This document shows positions 35,573-43,864 of a stretch of 64,000 nt of DNA, in pieces. The stretch is from the NCBI GenBank assembly GCA_016712345.1, contig JADJRH010000001.1, forward strand, positions 1,116,001 to 1,180,000. Reading direction: 5' to 3'. Position numbers and translations under genes: made by a program. Source of the stretch: Polyangiaceae bacterium. GTDB taxonomy: Bacteria; Myxococcota_A; Polyangia; Polyangiales; Polyangiaceae. Positions within the stretch are counted from its first letter, which is position 1. Each line of letters opens with the position of its first letter. Below the pieces are notes generated by a model. That model worked only from the letters and a program-made list of their open reading frames with translations. It ran no database searches and was not told the origin of the DNA.

Positions 35573-37744
35573 GTGGCGTTTGTCGATCGACATTGGGCGA
35601 TTTTTCCTCTCGCGCTCATCGCGGCGGGGTGCCGCGCGCGGCCGGCGTGCGATCCGATCGATGCGAAGGGCTGCGTTGTGGAGAAAATCACCGTCGACGA
35701 AGTGAACCGCGACGGTGATCGCGCGGTGGAGGAAGACGCGGTGAAGGAGCGATTGGCCACCGCGCAGAGTTCGTGGTTCGTAAGCGAGCAGTCGGTGGCT
35801 GTGCTCGGCGATAAAGGGGAAATTTTTCTGCGCTACGACAGGCTGGATCCGCTGGTGTTGGAGCGCGATCTCGCGCGCGTTGAACGGCGTTATCAGGCGG
35901 GCGGATTCCATTCGGCGCGCGTGCGAGCCGGGCGCATTTTTAGGACCGGTGACTCGACTGTGAAAGTGCAGATCGTTGTGGAGCCGGGCCCCGAAACGCG
36001 AATCGCAAAAACGACGCTGATGACACCCGACGGCGGCCCGCTGCAAAGTGTACACATTGATCTGAAAAGCGCGATCGATCGAGCCCAGCAACAAATTCAA
36101 CCGGGCGCGAGGTTCAGCGAAGAAAACTACGATCTGGCCAAGCGAGCGCTCCTCGCCGCGTTCACCGACAGGGGGTATCGACACGCTGAGATCAGGGGGA
36201 GCGTTTCCGTCGATCTCGAAAAGCGCGAAGCGACAATTGCGTTCGTTGCGGACATCGGGCCGCCTTGCACGTTCGGCGAAGTGAGCATTGTGGGCCACGG
36301 CGATTTGCCGCGCGACGTGCTGCTTGCGCTCGTGGATATCGACGCGGGTGATCCATTTTCCACCGAGGTGATGGCGCGGGCAGAATCGGCGCTGGCTGAG
36401 ACGGGCGTGTTTTCGACGGTTCGCGTCACCGCGGCGCCTGCCGGACCCACAAAAGATGCGACCGTTCCTGTGATCGTCGCGGTTCAACGCGCATCGATGC
36501 GCTCCATTCTTGTGGGCGGCGGCGCCGAACTGGGGAGCCGCATTCGCGCGCACCTGCTCACAAACTGGGAGCACAAACATTTTCTGGGCGGGATGCGCCG
36601 CTTCAATGTCGATGCTCGAACAGGTGTGCTTTTTTATCCGTTGCAGCTTCTCAATTGGAATCCGCCGCCCCCGGGCCTGCGGCCGCTCCCTGAAGTTCGC
36701 GCGCGCGGCGAGCTTTCGCAACCGGGGCTTTTTGAGCCGAAAACGCGCGGTTTTTTTCGCATCGAAGGCAGGTTTTATCGGCCGGAAACCGCCGATTCGA
36801 ACGTGTCGCAGGCGGGTCTTCTTTTCGAAAACCTTGAACTCTACGGCGCTGTCGGGCTGTCGCGTCGATTCGTTGAGAACGCCGTCACCGCGGGCGCATC
36901 GCTCAATGGCCAATTTGTCACGCCAGTGGCGATGTACTCATCGGATCTGCCAGCGGGGTTCGCGCCGATTTCAATCCCGTACGGCAAGCTGGATGTCGAA
37001 TTGGATCTCCGAAAAAACAGCGACGGTAAACGAGACGCGTTTCACCCAAGCTCGGGTGTTTTTGCGGGGGTCGATGTGCAAGTTGCGGGTGTGATCCCCG
37101 AGGGAGCCGTTGATGTACGCATCAGGCCCGAGGTGCGCGCGTTCATTCCGATTGGATCGCGGTTGACGGTGGCGTTGCGCGCGGCGGGCGGGTTTCTATT
37201 TCCATTCGGCTACGGCGCGCGTTTGCTCGACGGGACGACGTGTACACAAGACGATGATAACTGCAACGCGGAGCGCGCGCGTTCGCTTCAGATCATGCAG
37301 CTTCGAGGGTTTTATTCGGGCGGCATCGACACCAATCGCGGCTACCCAAAAAACGGAGTGAACCCGCAGGAAGTGGTGCTTGCACTGTTCGATACGGGCC
37401 AACAGGCGTCGGGGCTGACGCAGCGAAGCCCGATCGGTGGGCGCTTCTTATGGGAGGCCCAGGTTGAGTTGCGCTTTCCGATCTACAAATCGTTTGGCGC
37501 CGCGATCTTCGCCGACGCAAGTGACGCCTGGTACGACACGCTGGCGTTTCGGCCGCATTTTTCGCCCGGGTTCAGCCTTCGCTACGACACGGATATCGGG
37601 CCGCTTCGGGCCGACGTTGGGTTTCGCGTTCCGTGCGCTCAAGTCGTTGGAACGTGCACTGAGTTGGCGCCGGAAAACGGCGGACCACCCACACTGCTGG
37701 GTGTACCTCTCAACGTTTCGATCGCGATCGGCAACGCGTTTTAG
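35573..37744 (+). CDS. Omp85/BamA-family outer-membrane protein
   Basis: A 723-residue protein. The N-terminus from a GTG at 35573 reads as a lipoprotein-type signal ending LIAAGC, unusual for Omp85 proteins. POTRA-like repeats occupy about 35-310 (EKITVDEVNRDGD, RYQAGGFHSARVRAG, KTTLMTPDG, TFGEVSIVGHGD). A 16-strand-like barrel follows, with SILVGGGAELGSRIRAHLLTNWEHKHFLGG and a family-type L6 stretch IDTNRGYPKN, and it ends in a C-terminal Phe (AIGNAF). TamA or BamA-like roles in outer-membrane protein insertion or transport are possible. The frame is open upstream to 35492, overlapping the Rieske gene, so the exact start is uncertain. Confidence 0.87.
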   Translation: MAFVDRHWAIFPLALIAAGCRARPACDPIDAKGCVVEKITVDEVNRDGDRAVEEDAVKERLATAQSSWFVSEQSVAVLGDKGEIFLRYDRLDPLVLERDLARVERRYQAGGFHSARVRAGRIFRTGDSTVKVQIVVEPGPETRIAKTTLMTPDGGPLQSVHIDLKSAIDRAQQQIQPGARFSEENYDLAKRALLAAFTDRGYRHAEIRGSVSVDLEKREATIAFVADIGPPCTFGEVSIVGHGDLPRDVLLALVDIDAGDPFSTEVMARAESALAETGVFSTVRVTAAPAGPTKDATVPVIVAVQRASMRSILVGGGAELGSRIRAHLLTNWEHKHFLGGMRRFNVDARTGVLFYPLQLLNWNPPPPGLRPLPEVRARGELSQPGLFEPKTRGFFRIEGRFYRPETADSNVSQAGLLFENLELYGAVGLSRRFVENAVTAGASLNGQFVTPVAMYSSDLPAGFAPISIPYGKLDVELDLRKNSDGKRDAFHPSSGVFAGVDVQVAGVIPEGAVDVRIRPEVRAFIPIGSRLTVALRAAGGFLFPFGYGARLLDGTTCTQDDDNCNAERARSLQIMQLRGFYSGGIDTNRGYPKNGVNPQEVVLALFDTGQQASGLTQRSPIGGRFLWEAQVELRFPIYKSFGAAIFADASDAWYDTLAFRPHFSPGFSLRYDTDIGPLRADVGFRVPCAQVVGTCTELAPENGGPPTLLGVPLNVSIAIGNAF

Positions 37745-37819
37745 TGCCGCAGTTCAAAGTCCTGCGGACGTTGGGCGCCGCGCTGTGGAACAAAACAACC
37801 CCCGCGCACAGGCGCAGCT

Positions 37820-37875
37820 TGTGTACACAAAGCTGAAATGCGCGCCCAAAGAAAATGTTTTATGTGTACACCCGG
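37820..37875. repeat. GTGTACAC palindromes in a convergent gap
   Basis: The 176-base gap 37745-37920 between two convergent genes holds CAGCTTGTGTACACAAAGC, an almost self-complementary block around 37818-37838, and a second ATGTGTACACCC near 37864. No T-run follows. No gene is visible in the gap. Confidence 0.6.
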
Positions 37876-37920
37876 CAGCGATCTTCGGCGATGAGGCAAT
37901 GACCGGCCCCCGGTTGAAGA

Positions 37921-38364
37921 TCAGCCTTCTTCTTCTTCGATCTCGGCGTTGAGATTGGCGCGCAGCCCAATGGCGGTTGCACATTCGGAGCAAAGGGCGG
38001 GCTCTTCAAAGCGAATTTCTTCACCGCGTGCAGACAGGAACAGACCGCGACCGCCGGCTTCACCCTCAATGGGTGCGTCGCACACATCGCAATGGGACGG
38101 CGTTTTGGAAGCGTGATCGCGAGCGCGGGCGAGCGACGCGTCAGCGACAGAATCAATGGGAATGGCCACGGGCGCCGCAACGACAGCTACGTGGCCGGCA
38201 ACCTCATCGGCGGGGCCGATGGTGAGTTTGGGTCGCCGCTGGGATGCTTCAGACGCCACGGGTACCTCAACAAATGCGGGCGGAAGAAACTCTAGCGCAG
38301 CAGCGCTACAGGAACCACCGGCACTATTTCGATTTGCGGCGCGCAGCAGCGTTACTTCTTTCAC
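37921..38364 (-). CDS. Small protein with C4-type zinc-ribbon-like motif
   Basis: Hypothetical 147-residue protein. Paired cysteines HCDVCDAPIEG (near 92) and ALCSECATA (near 126) would suit a zinc ribbon or treble clef, as in regulators or subunits of larger assemblies. The N-terminal 55 residues are low-complexity, and the assigned start (MKEVTLLRAANR) lies inside a tandem repeat unit, so the true start may be downstream at a non-ATG codon. The C-terminus is acidic (EIEEEEG). Function unknown. Confidence 0.6.
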   Translation of the reverse strand: MKEVTLLRAANRNSAGGSCSAAALEFLPPAFVEVPVASEASQRRPKLTIGPADEVAGHVAVVAAPVAIPIDSVADASLARARDHASKTPSHCDVCDAPIEGEAGGRGLFLSARGEEIRFEEPALCSECATAIGLRANLNAEIEEEEG

Positions 38365-38709
38365 CGCTCAGCCGGAACGCGTTGCGAGCGCCGCAAAGCT
38401 AGGGAGATCCCCGCAGGAATATCGGCATATTTTGATCGACCGACGATTTGCGGCGCGCAGCAGCGCTACGGCTTTGCCGGCAACTGCTCAGGAACGCGTC
38501 GCGAGCGTCGCGAAGCTAGGGAGGTTCCCGCAACAATACAAAAAGTATTGTGAGGACAACCGACCGACGATTCGCGGCGCGCAGCAGCGCTACTTCGTTC
38601 ACCGCTCAGCCGGAGCGCGTTGCGAGCGCCGCAAAGCTAGGGAAGTCCCCGCAGGCATATGCGGGATATTTCGAGGAGACTGACCGACGATTTGCGGCGC
38701 GCAGCAGCG
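38331..38709. repeat. Tandem repeat, about three and a half units of 114-124 bases
   Basis: Units begin at 38331, 38445, 38569 and 38689 with GATTTGCGGCGCGCAGCAGC (one unit has GATTCG). Each contains GAACGCGT or GAGCGCGTTGCGAGCGCCG, GCAAAGCTAGGGA and CCCGCA. The last unit runs into the stop of the downstream leftward gene, and the first carries the start of the 147-residue gene. There is no spacer structure of CRISPR type: the whole unit is repeated and spacing is not constant. Confidence 0.85.
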
Positions 38710-41154
38710 CTACGGCTGAGCGGCTTCGCGGGCGGCGGGAGCGAGGCGAGGCGGATCTTGAGGCATGGCAGCGCGCACGCCCCATTGCTTGTCGAGCGCG
38801 CAGCTTTCTTCGAGAAGCTCCACAACGTCGAGCTGACGGATTTCCTCTTCTTTGCCGTGCGCTTTGAGGCCGTCGGTGATCATTGTTTGGCAGAAGGGGC
38901 AACCCGTGGCGATGGTTTTTGCCTCGGTTTGAAGGAGCTGAAGTGTACGCTTGACGTTTACGCGATCTTTGTTTTGCTCCTCCATCCACATTTGAGCGCC
39001 GCCCGCGCCGCAGCACAGACCTTTGTCGCGGCTCGCTTCTGCCTCAACGAGCACCACACCGGGGATTGACTTCAAGATATCGCGCGGGTGCTCATAAACG
39101 CCGTTGTAACGGCCGAGGTAACAGGAGTCGTGGAAGACCACTTTGCCCTCGACCTTTTTGCGCGGAACAAGCTTCTTTTCTGCGACAAGGCCGAGCAAAT
39201 AGTCGGTGTGATGCACCACCTCAAACTTGGCACCGAAGTCGGGATATTCGTTTCCGAGTGAGTTGAAGCAGTGCGGGCAGGTGGTGAGGATTTTTTTGAT
39301 GCCGCCCTGCTCTTTGTAGCCGTTGAGTGTGGCGGCGTTTTGTTCGGCGAGCATGGCAAACAAATATTCGTTGCCTGCACGCCGCGCCGGATCGCCGGTG
39401 CACGTTTCTTCTTGGCCCAAGATCGCAAAATCGACACCGGCCGCTTTAAGCAATTTGGCCGTGGATCGAGCGATTTTCTTGGCGCGATCGTCGTAGCTTG
39501 CCGCGCAGCCGACCCAGTACAAAACCTCGGCCGTGGGGTTTTCAGCCATGGTGGGTACACCAAGGCCCTCGGCCCAGTTGCCGCGGTCGATGCGGGCGAT
39601 GTTCCACGGATTGCCGTTGACCTCGATCGCCTGAAACACGTTGGCGAGTTCTGTGGGGATCTCACCTTTTACGAGGACGAGGTTGCGGCGCATGCTGACG
39701 ATCTTGTCGACGTAGCTGATCATCACCGGGCATTGCTCTTCACATGCGCGGCAGGTGGTGCACGCCCACAAGACATCGGGGTGGATTACGTTTGGAACGA
39801 GATCCACAGGCGTTGATGTCACTTCAGGAATGGGAATGGGGTTGGGTGGGTACACCGGCTCGTGGTGGCCGTGATCGTCGTGACCGTGGTCGTCGTGTCC
39901 GTGACCGTGATCATCGTGCCCATGCCCGTGATCGTCGTGACCGTGTTCGTGCTCGCCGTGTTCACCCTCGTGGGCGTGATCGTCGTGATGCGCGTGCCCG
40001 TCGTCGACTTTGCCCTCCGGGCCGCCGGGCCGGTTGAGCAGCTCGTGCTCGCGCCCGTAAAGGTGATCGCGGAGGTTTAACGTGAGCTGCTTGGGGCTCA
40101 GCATTTTGCCGGTTTTGTGAGCCGGACAATTGTCAGAGCAGCGACCGCACTCGGTGCAGGTGTAGAAGTCTAAAATCGCTTTCCACGTGAAGTGCTCAAT
40201 GCGCGAAATGCCCACCGGCTCAGCCGTCTCGGGCTCTTCGCTGGCCTTCATGACCATTTCACCAATGGCTTCTGATGTGGTGGCCATTAGCGGAAGGCGG
40301 CCGGGCGGCGACAGATCCCGTGTGTACACATTGGGGATCGCGGTGATGATGTGAAAGTGTTTTGAGTGCGGCAAAAGGTTGGCAAACACCAGCACAAGCG
40401 TGGAGTGCATCCAAAAGCCGAGATGCGCGAAGAGGACGAGGTTTTGCGCGCCGCCTTTTTCAAAAATCGAGGCGAAGAACGACCCGGCCGGGCTCGGGAA
40501 AAATCCCCACGCGATCTTTTCTTCACCCGTTGCAGGGCCGAGATGCGCAGTCACCACCTGCACGCGTTGGCAGAGCTTTTCACCGAGTTCGGCGCACGCT
40601 TCAGCGCTTGCATATTTGGCGTGAAGCACGTGCGAAGCGCCGTCGTAAACCATGTCGGCGAGCATCATCGTGCAGATGATTGCGAGGATGAGAATGCCCT
40701 CGCCCGACAGCGTCATGCGCCGTTCGGCCTTCACGATGCGGAAATACAGAAAGACGAGCGCGCCGAAGAGCACCATTGACGCCGTCACATCTTTTAGAAA
40801 GTCGTAGATGTGGCCGAGCGGAAGCGCTCCAAAAATGGGCAGCTTCACCGGCGTGGGGCCGAGCAGCCACAGGTTGAACGCGGGATCAAATCCGCGACCC
40901 CACAACATTAGGGAGCGCAGAAGCAGCACCATAAAGCCGATGAAAATGGCCTTATGCGCAAGCCCGGCGAGGGGATAATTCCCCATTTTTTTCTGGACGA
41001 ACGCGTAGATGTAAGTGCCCTTCAGGCGCTCGAAAACGTTGTCCGTTCGGTCTTCAGGCCTGCCCACTTTGAGGAGCTGCCACCGGCGATTCGCGCTCCA
41101 GGCAAATGCGGCGGTGAGACCGACAAGCAGCGTCAGCATCCAGGTCGGATTCAT
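38710..41154 (-). CDS. HdrD-like membrane Fe-S oxidoreductase with His/Asp-rich insert
   Basis: An 814-residue protein of the heterodisulfide-reductase-related family that accompanies electron-transfer flavoproteins. About five membrane helices (1-270) resemble a NarI/DsrM-type cytochrome b module. Two [4Fe-4S] motifs follow, CTECGRCSDNCP and CTTCRACEEQCP, then two CCG domains (YWVGCAASYDD..., DSCYLGRYNGVY..., KGLCCGAGG, TGCPFC). Between the two ferredoxin motifs lies an insert of about 60 residues made of His, Asp and Gly (units such as HGHDDHG), probably binding metal. The ATG at 41154 is preferred over an upstream extension. The stop codon lies in the last unit of the tandem repeat. Confidence 0.88.
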   Translation of the reverse strand: MNPTWMLTLLVGLTAAFAWSANRRWQLLKVGRPEDRTDNVFERLKGTYIYAFVQKKMGNYPLAGLAHKAIFIGFMVLLLRSLMLWGRGFDPAFNLWLLGPTPVKLPIFGALPLGHIYDFLKDVTASMVLFGALVFLYFRIVKAERRMTLSGEGILILAIICTMMLADMVYDGASHVLHAKYASAEACAELGEKLCQRVQVVTAHLGPATGEEKIAWGFFPSPAGSFFASIFEKGGAQNLVLFAHLGFWMHSTLVLVFANLLPHSKHFHIITAIPNVYTRDLSPPGRLPLMATTSEAIGEMVMKASEEPETAEPVGISRIEHFTWKAILDFYTCTECGRCSDNCPAHKTGKMLSPKQLTLNLRDHLYGREHELLNRPGGPEGKVDDGHAHHDDHAHEGEHGEHEHGHDDHGHGHDDHGHGHDDHGHDDHGHHEPVYPPNPIPIPEVTSTPVDLVPNVIHPDVLWACTTCRACEEQCPVMISYVDKIVSMRRNLVLVKGEIPTELANVFQAIEVNGNPWNIARIDRGNWAEGLGVPTMAENPTAEVLYWVGCAASYDDRAKKIARSTAKLLKAAGVDFAILGQEETCTGDPARRAGNEYLFAMLAEQNAATLNGYKEQGGIKKILTTCPHCFNSLGNEYPDFGAKFEVVHHTDYLLGLVAEKKLVPRKKVEGKVVFHDSCYLGRYNGVYEHPRDILKSIPGVVLVEAEASRDKGLCCGAGGAQMWMEEQNKDRVNVKRTLQLLQTEAKTIATGCPFCQTMITDGLKAHGKEEEIRQLDVVELLEESCALDKQWGVRAAMPQDPPRLAPAAREAAQP

Positions 41155-41435
41155 GCGAGGGAAGTCTCCGGAGATTCGGCAGCGCCCATTTGGACAGCGC
41201 GACAAGTCACCAGGGGAAAATAAGCTCGATCCGCCGCAAAATAGCGGGGTCAAGCTTAGGACCGGGCGGGTTTAGGCGAAGGACGCTGGCCAGTCAACCG
41301 AAGCCGTTGCGGGCTTTTGAGAAATCGGCCGGGTCCGAGAGCCGATGTCGGTGCGGCGGAGCTGTCAAATTTCATGAAGTGTTTTGTCACGGCGCCGGGC
41401 TAGCATGGACTATCTCTCCTTCCCGGCCCGGTCGC

Positions 41436-42050
41436 ATGCGTTCGTTTCGAGGCATTTTACTTCTGGCGTTGTCGTTGCTCGGGCCGGTGGTTTCGGCCTG
41501 CGGCGGAGCGCTCCCGTCCGACGGATATCCGCACCACAAAGAGTACGACCCGCGAAAGCACGAGTACGTGATCGGGGTTTCGGACGAGCTTCGGGTGGCC
41601 GTTTGGAAAATGGCGGATCTTACCGACGATGTGAGCGTTCGGCCCGACGGAACAATCACTCTGCCGCTCATTGGTGACCTGCGCGCATCGGGAAAAACAC
41701 CCTCGCGGCTGGAGCACGAGATCCGCAGCAAACTCATCAAATACGTCAAAGAAGAACAGGCGATTGTCACGGTTGAAGTGCGGGTCATCAACAGTTACCG
41801 CTTCACCGTTTCGGGCAATGTTGTGCGGCCCGGACCGCTCACAGCGCGCTATTTCGTCACTGTTTCAGAAGCGCTGATCATGGCGGGTGGGCCCACGCGA
41901 TTTGGTACACCTGAGCGCACTGTCATTCTGCGCGCCGACGGAGCCGGCAAAGTGCGCCGCATTCCCATCAATGGAAAGGCGCTCGCAGAAGGCAAAAACT
42001 TGGATCAAGACATCGGCATCGTGTCCGGCGACACCATCGTTGTCCCATGA
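41436..42050 (+). CDS. Polysaccharide export (Wza-type) lipoprotein
   Basis: A 204-residue lipoprotein (SLLGPVVSAC) of the Poly_export/SLBB family. YVIGVSDELRVAVWKMADLTDDVSVRPDGTITLPLIGDLRASG is the PES motif; a SLBB-type repeat follows (YRFTVSGNVVRPGPLTARYFVTVSEALIMAGG). Wza homologues form the outer-membrane exit for capsule or exopolysaccharide. It is shorter than Wza and lacks the C-terminal helix. It is followed 12 bases later by the FHA-phosphatase; no polysaccharide synthesis genes adjoin. Confidence 0.9.
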   Translation: MRSFRGILLLALSLLGPVVSACGGALPSDGYPHHKEYDPRKHEYVIGVSDELRVAVWKMADLTDDVSVRPDGTITLPLIGDLRASGKTPSRLEHEIRSKLIKYVKEEQAIVTVEVRVINSYRFTVSGNVVRPGPLTARYFVTVSEALIMAGGPTRFGTPERTVILRADGAGKVRRIPINGKALAEGKNLDQDIGIVSGDTIVVP

Positions 42051-42062
42051 GGGCCCGCGACC

Positions 42063-43763
42063 ATGCGTACTGATACCTCCAGCGCGCCGGGTAGCTCCCC
42101 GACCAAAGCGTTTCTCGAAATTCGCATGGGCAACGGCCCTGCAATTCGCCACACGCTCGACGACACGCACGTGGTTCTCGGTCGCTCGCCCGACCTTAAA
42201 CTCACGCTCGATCACCACACGGTTTCGCGCCGTCACGCAGAAGTATTTTGCGATCCGTTCGGCCGCTGGTGGATTCGCGATCTTGGCAGCACCAACGGCA
42301 CGCTGCTCAACGGTGAAGAGATCACCGAGCGCGTTTTGCAACCCGGCGACTTCATCACGATCGGCGACTTTACCCTTCTTTTTACGGTAGAAGCGCCCAC
42401 CACAAAGCGCGGCTCGGTGAGTACACGTGAGCTGATTGTTCGCGAGGACAGTCCCACCGCGCTGCGTACACTTTGGGATTTTGAGCCCCCGAGAATTGCA
42501 GCCAACCACCTTTTCACTGTGCTCGATTTCGGTCGCCGACTTTTGCACCTTGAAGACCCGGGTGAACGTTTAAACGCGTTGTGTGCACTCGCGGTAAAGC
42601 CTGAGTTTCGCGCTCAAACAGCCATGGCTCTGCGCCTCAAAGGTGAGGGTGGAATCACGGTTTTAGCCGGCCCGGAGCGCGCTCTCAAAGACGATCGCGA
42701 CGAACCGTACATCTCTCGACGTGTACTCACGTCCCTTCGCGACACGGGTGAGCCGGTGCTCGCGGGTAACTTGGCGCTCGGCGACGGCAATCAAAAGAGC
42801 AGTGTCGATCTCACAATTTCGCGCGACATCCGGGCCATGTGGGTTGTGGCGTGTCCGCTGCGTCGCGATGAAGAGTTGCTCGACGCGCTTTACGTCACGT
42901 TGCCGCCGGAGTGCGGCAGCGTTGAATGGTTGAGTCTTTTTGCTTTGGTGGCCGAGCAATTCGCACATTCTGAATCGGCGTGGGAAGCTCGCCGTCACGC
43001 ACAGGCACACGCCGCAATTGAGCGTGAACTGGAGACGGCGCGTCAAATTCAGCGCGCGCTCGTTCCCACCAAGGTTGACTACCCGGGCCTCGGCGTGGCG
43101 ATCGGTTTTGAGCCCTGCAAATGGGTGGGCGGCGACTACGCCGATATCGTTCCCATGCCCGACGGACGTGTACTCATGAGCGTCGCCGATGTCTGCGGCA
43201 AAGGCCTTCAGGCCGCGCTCATCGCATCGAGCCTTCACACAATGGTGCGCGCCACCGCCGACGCGGGCAGACCGCTTGTCGACTTAATGCAGCGCCTCAA
43301 CAAACACTTGTGCGCGTACCTGCCCATGCATTCGTTTGTGACAATGATCTGCGTCGCTCTCGATCTTGCGACCGGTCAGGTTGAATGCGTCAACGCAGGC
43401 CATCCGCCCGGTGTGATCGGCGGCACCGACGGCAAAATTCGATACATGCAAACCGCGGTTAATCCGGCCCTCGGCATGCTTGAGGTGCCGCTTGTTTCGG
43501 AGACAACGGTGCTTCGCCCCGGTGAAGTGTTGGCGCTCTACACCGACGGTTTGAGTGAACTCAAAAACTCCAACAAAGAAATGCTCGGCGTTGACGACTT
43601 GGCCGCGGGGTTTGGTCGCATCTGCGCAATGAGCGCCGGAGCGCACATGAGTGAACTCGCCGACAGGCTGAACGAAATGCTCGACACCTTCCGCGGTGAT
43701 CAGCTCCCCGAAGACGATCGAGCCTTTATTTTGGCTCGCCGCAAGCCACCCACGCTCCGGTAG
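42063..43763 (+). CDS. FHA-GAF-PP2C (SpoIIE/RsbU-type) phosphatase
   Basis: A 566-residue signalling protein. FHA domain at 15-105 (VVLGRSPDLKLTLDHHTVSRRHAEVF, DLGSTNGTLLNGEEI), a GAF-like sensor at about 150-305, a short coiled coil (ERELETARQIQRALVP), and a PP2C phosphatase domain from about 335 with GGDYADIVPMPDGRVLMSVADVCGKG, SLHTMVRATAD, CVNAGHPPGVI and ALYTDGLSE. Metal-binding Asp residues are kept. Such proteins reverse Ser/Thr phosphorylation of anti-sigma antagonists. The FHA end probably tethers it to a phosphoprotein. Confidence 0.92.
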   Translation: MRTDTSSAPGSSPTKAFLEIRMGNGPAIRHTLDDTHVVLGRSPDLKLTLDHHTVSRRHAEVFCDPFGRWWIRDLGSTNGTLLNGEEITERVLQPGDFITIGDFTLLFTVEAPTTKRGSVSTRELIVREDSPTALRTLWDFEPPRIAANHLFTVLDFGRRLLHLEDPGERLNALCALAVKPEFRAQTAMALRLKGEGGITVLAGPERALKDDRDEPYISRRVLTSLRDTGEPVLAGNLALGDGNQKSSVDLTISRDIRAMWVVACPLRRDEELLDALYVTLPPECGSVEWLSLFALVAEQFAHSESAWEARRHAQAHAAIERELETARQIQRALVPTKVDYPGLGVAIGFEPCKWVGGDYADIVPMPDGRVLMSVADVCGKGLQAALIASSLHTMVRATADAGRPLVDLMQRLNKHLCAYLPMHSFVTMICVALDLATGQVECVNAGHPPGVIGGTDGKIRYMQTAVNPALGMLEVPLVSETTVLRPGEVLALYTDGLSELKNSNKEMLGVDDLAAGFGRICAMSAGAHMSELADRLNEMLDTFRGDQLPEDDRAFILARRKPPTLR

Positions 43764-43810
43764 GCAATCGCTCGGGATCGCTTTGGCGGGATTGCAGATT
43801 CGTGAATCGA

Positions 43811-43858
43811 CACAAAGTACACAATGCTTCTTTGTGTACACACGCGTTGCGTACACAA
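43811..43858. repeat. GTACACAA words and hairpin between convergent genes
   Basis: The 101-base gap between the FHA-phosphatase and the ammonia-lyase has GTACACAA at 43817 and 43851 and the reverse TTGTGTAC at 43832. CACAAAG (from 43811) and CTTTGTG (ending 43836) can pair around the first copy, giving a hairpin that could end transcription from both sides. Confidence 0.6.
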
Positions 43859-43864
43859 TCGGCG

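Noticed and set aside
38331..38709. Possible CRISPR array in the repeat patch
   Set aside because: The whole 114-124-base unit is repeated, unit length varies, there are no short constant repeats with unique spacers, and no cas genes are nearby.
42063..43763. Missing sigma-factor partners near the phosphatase
   Set aside because: Absence near the gene is not evidence; such partners are often encoded elsewhere.
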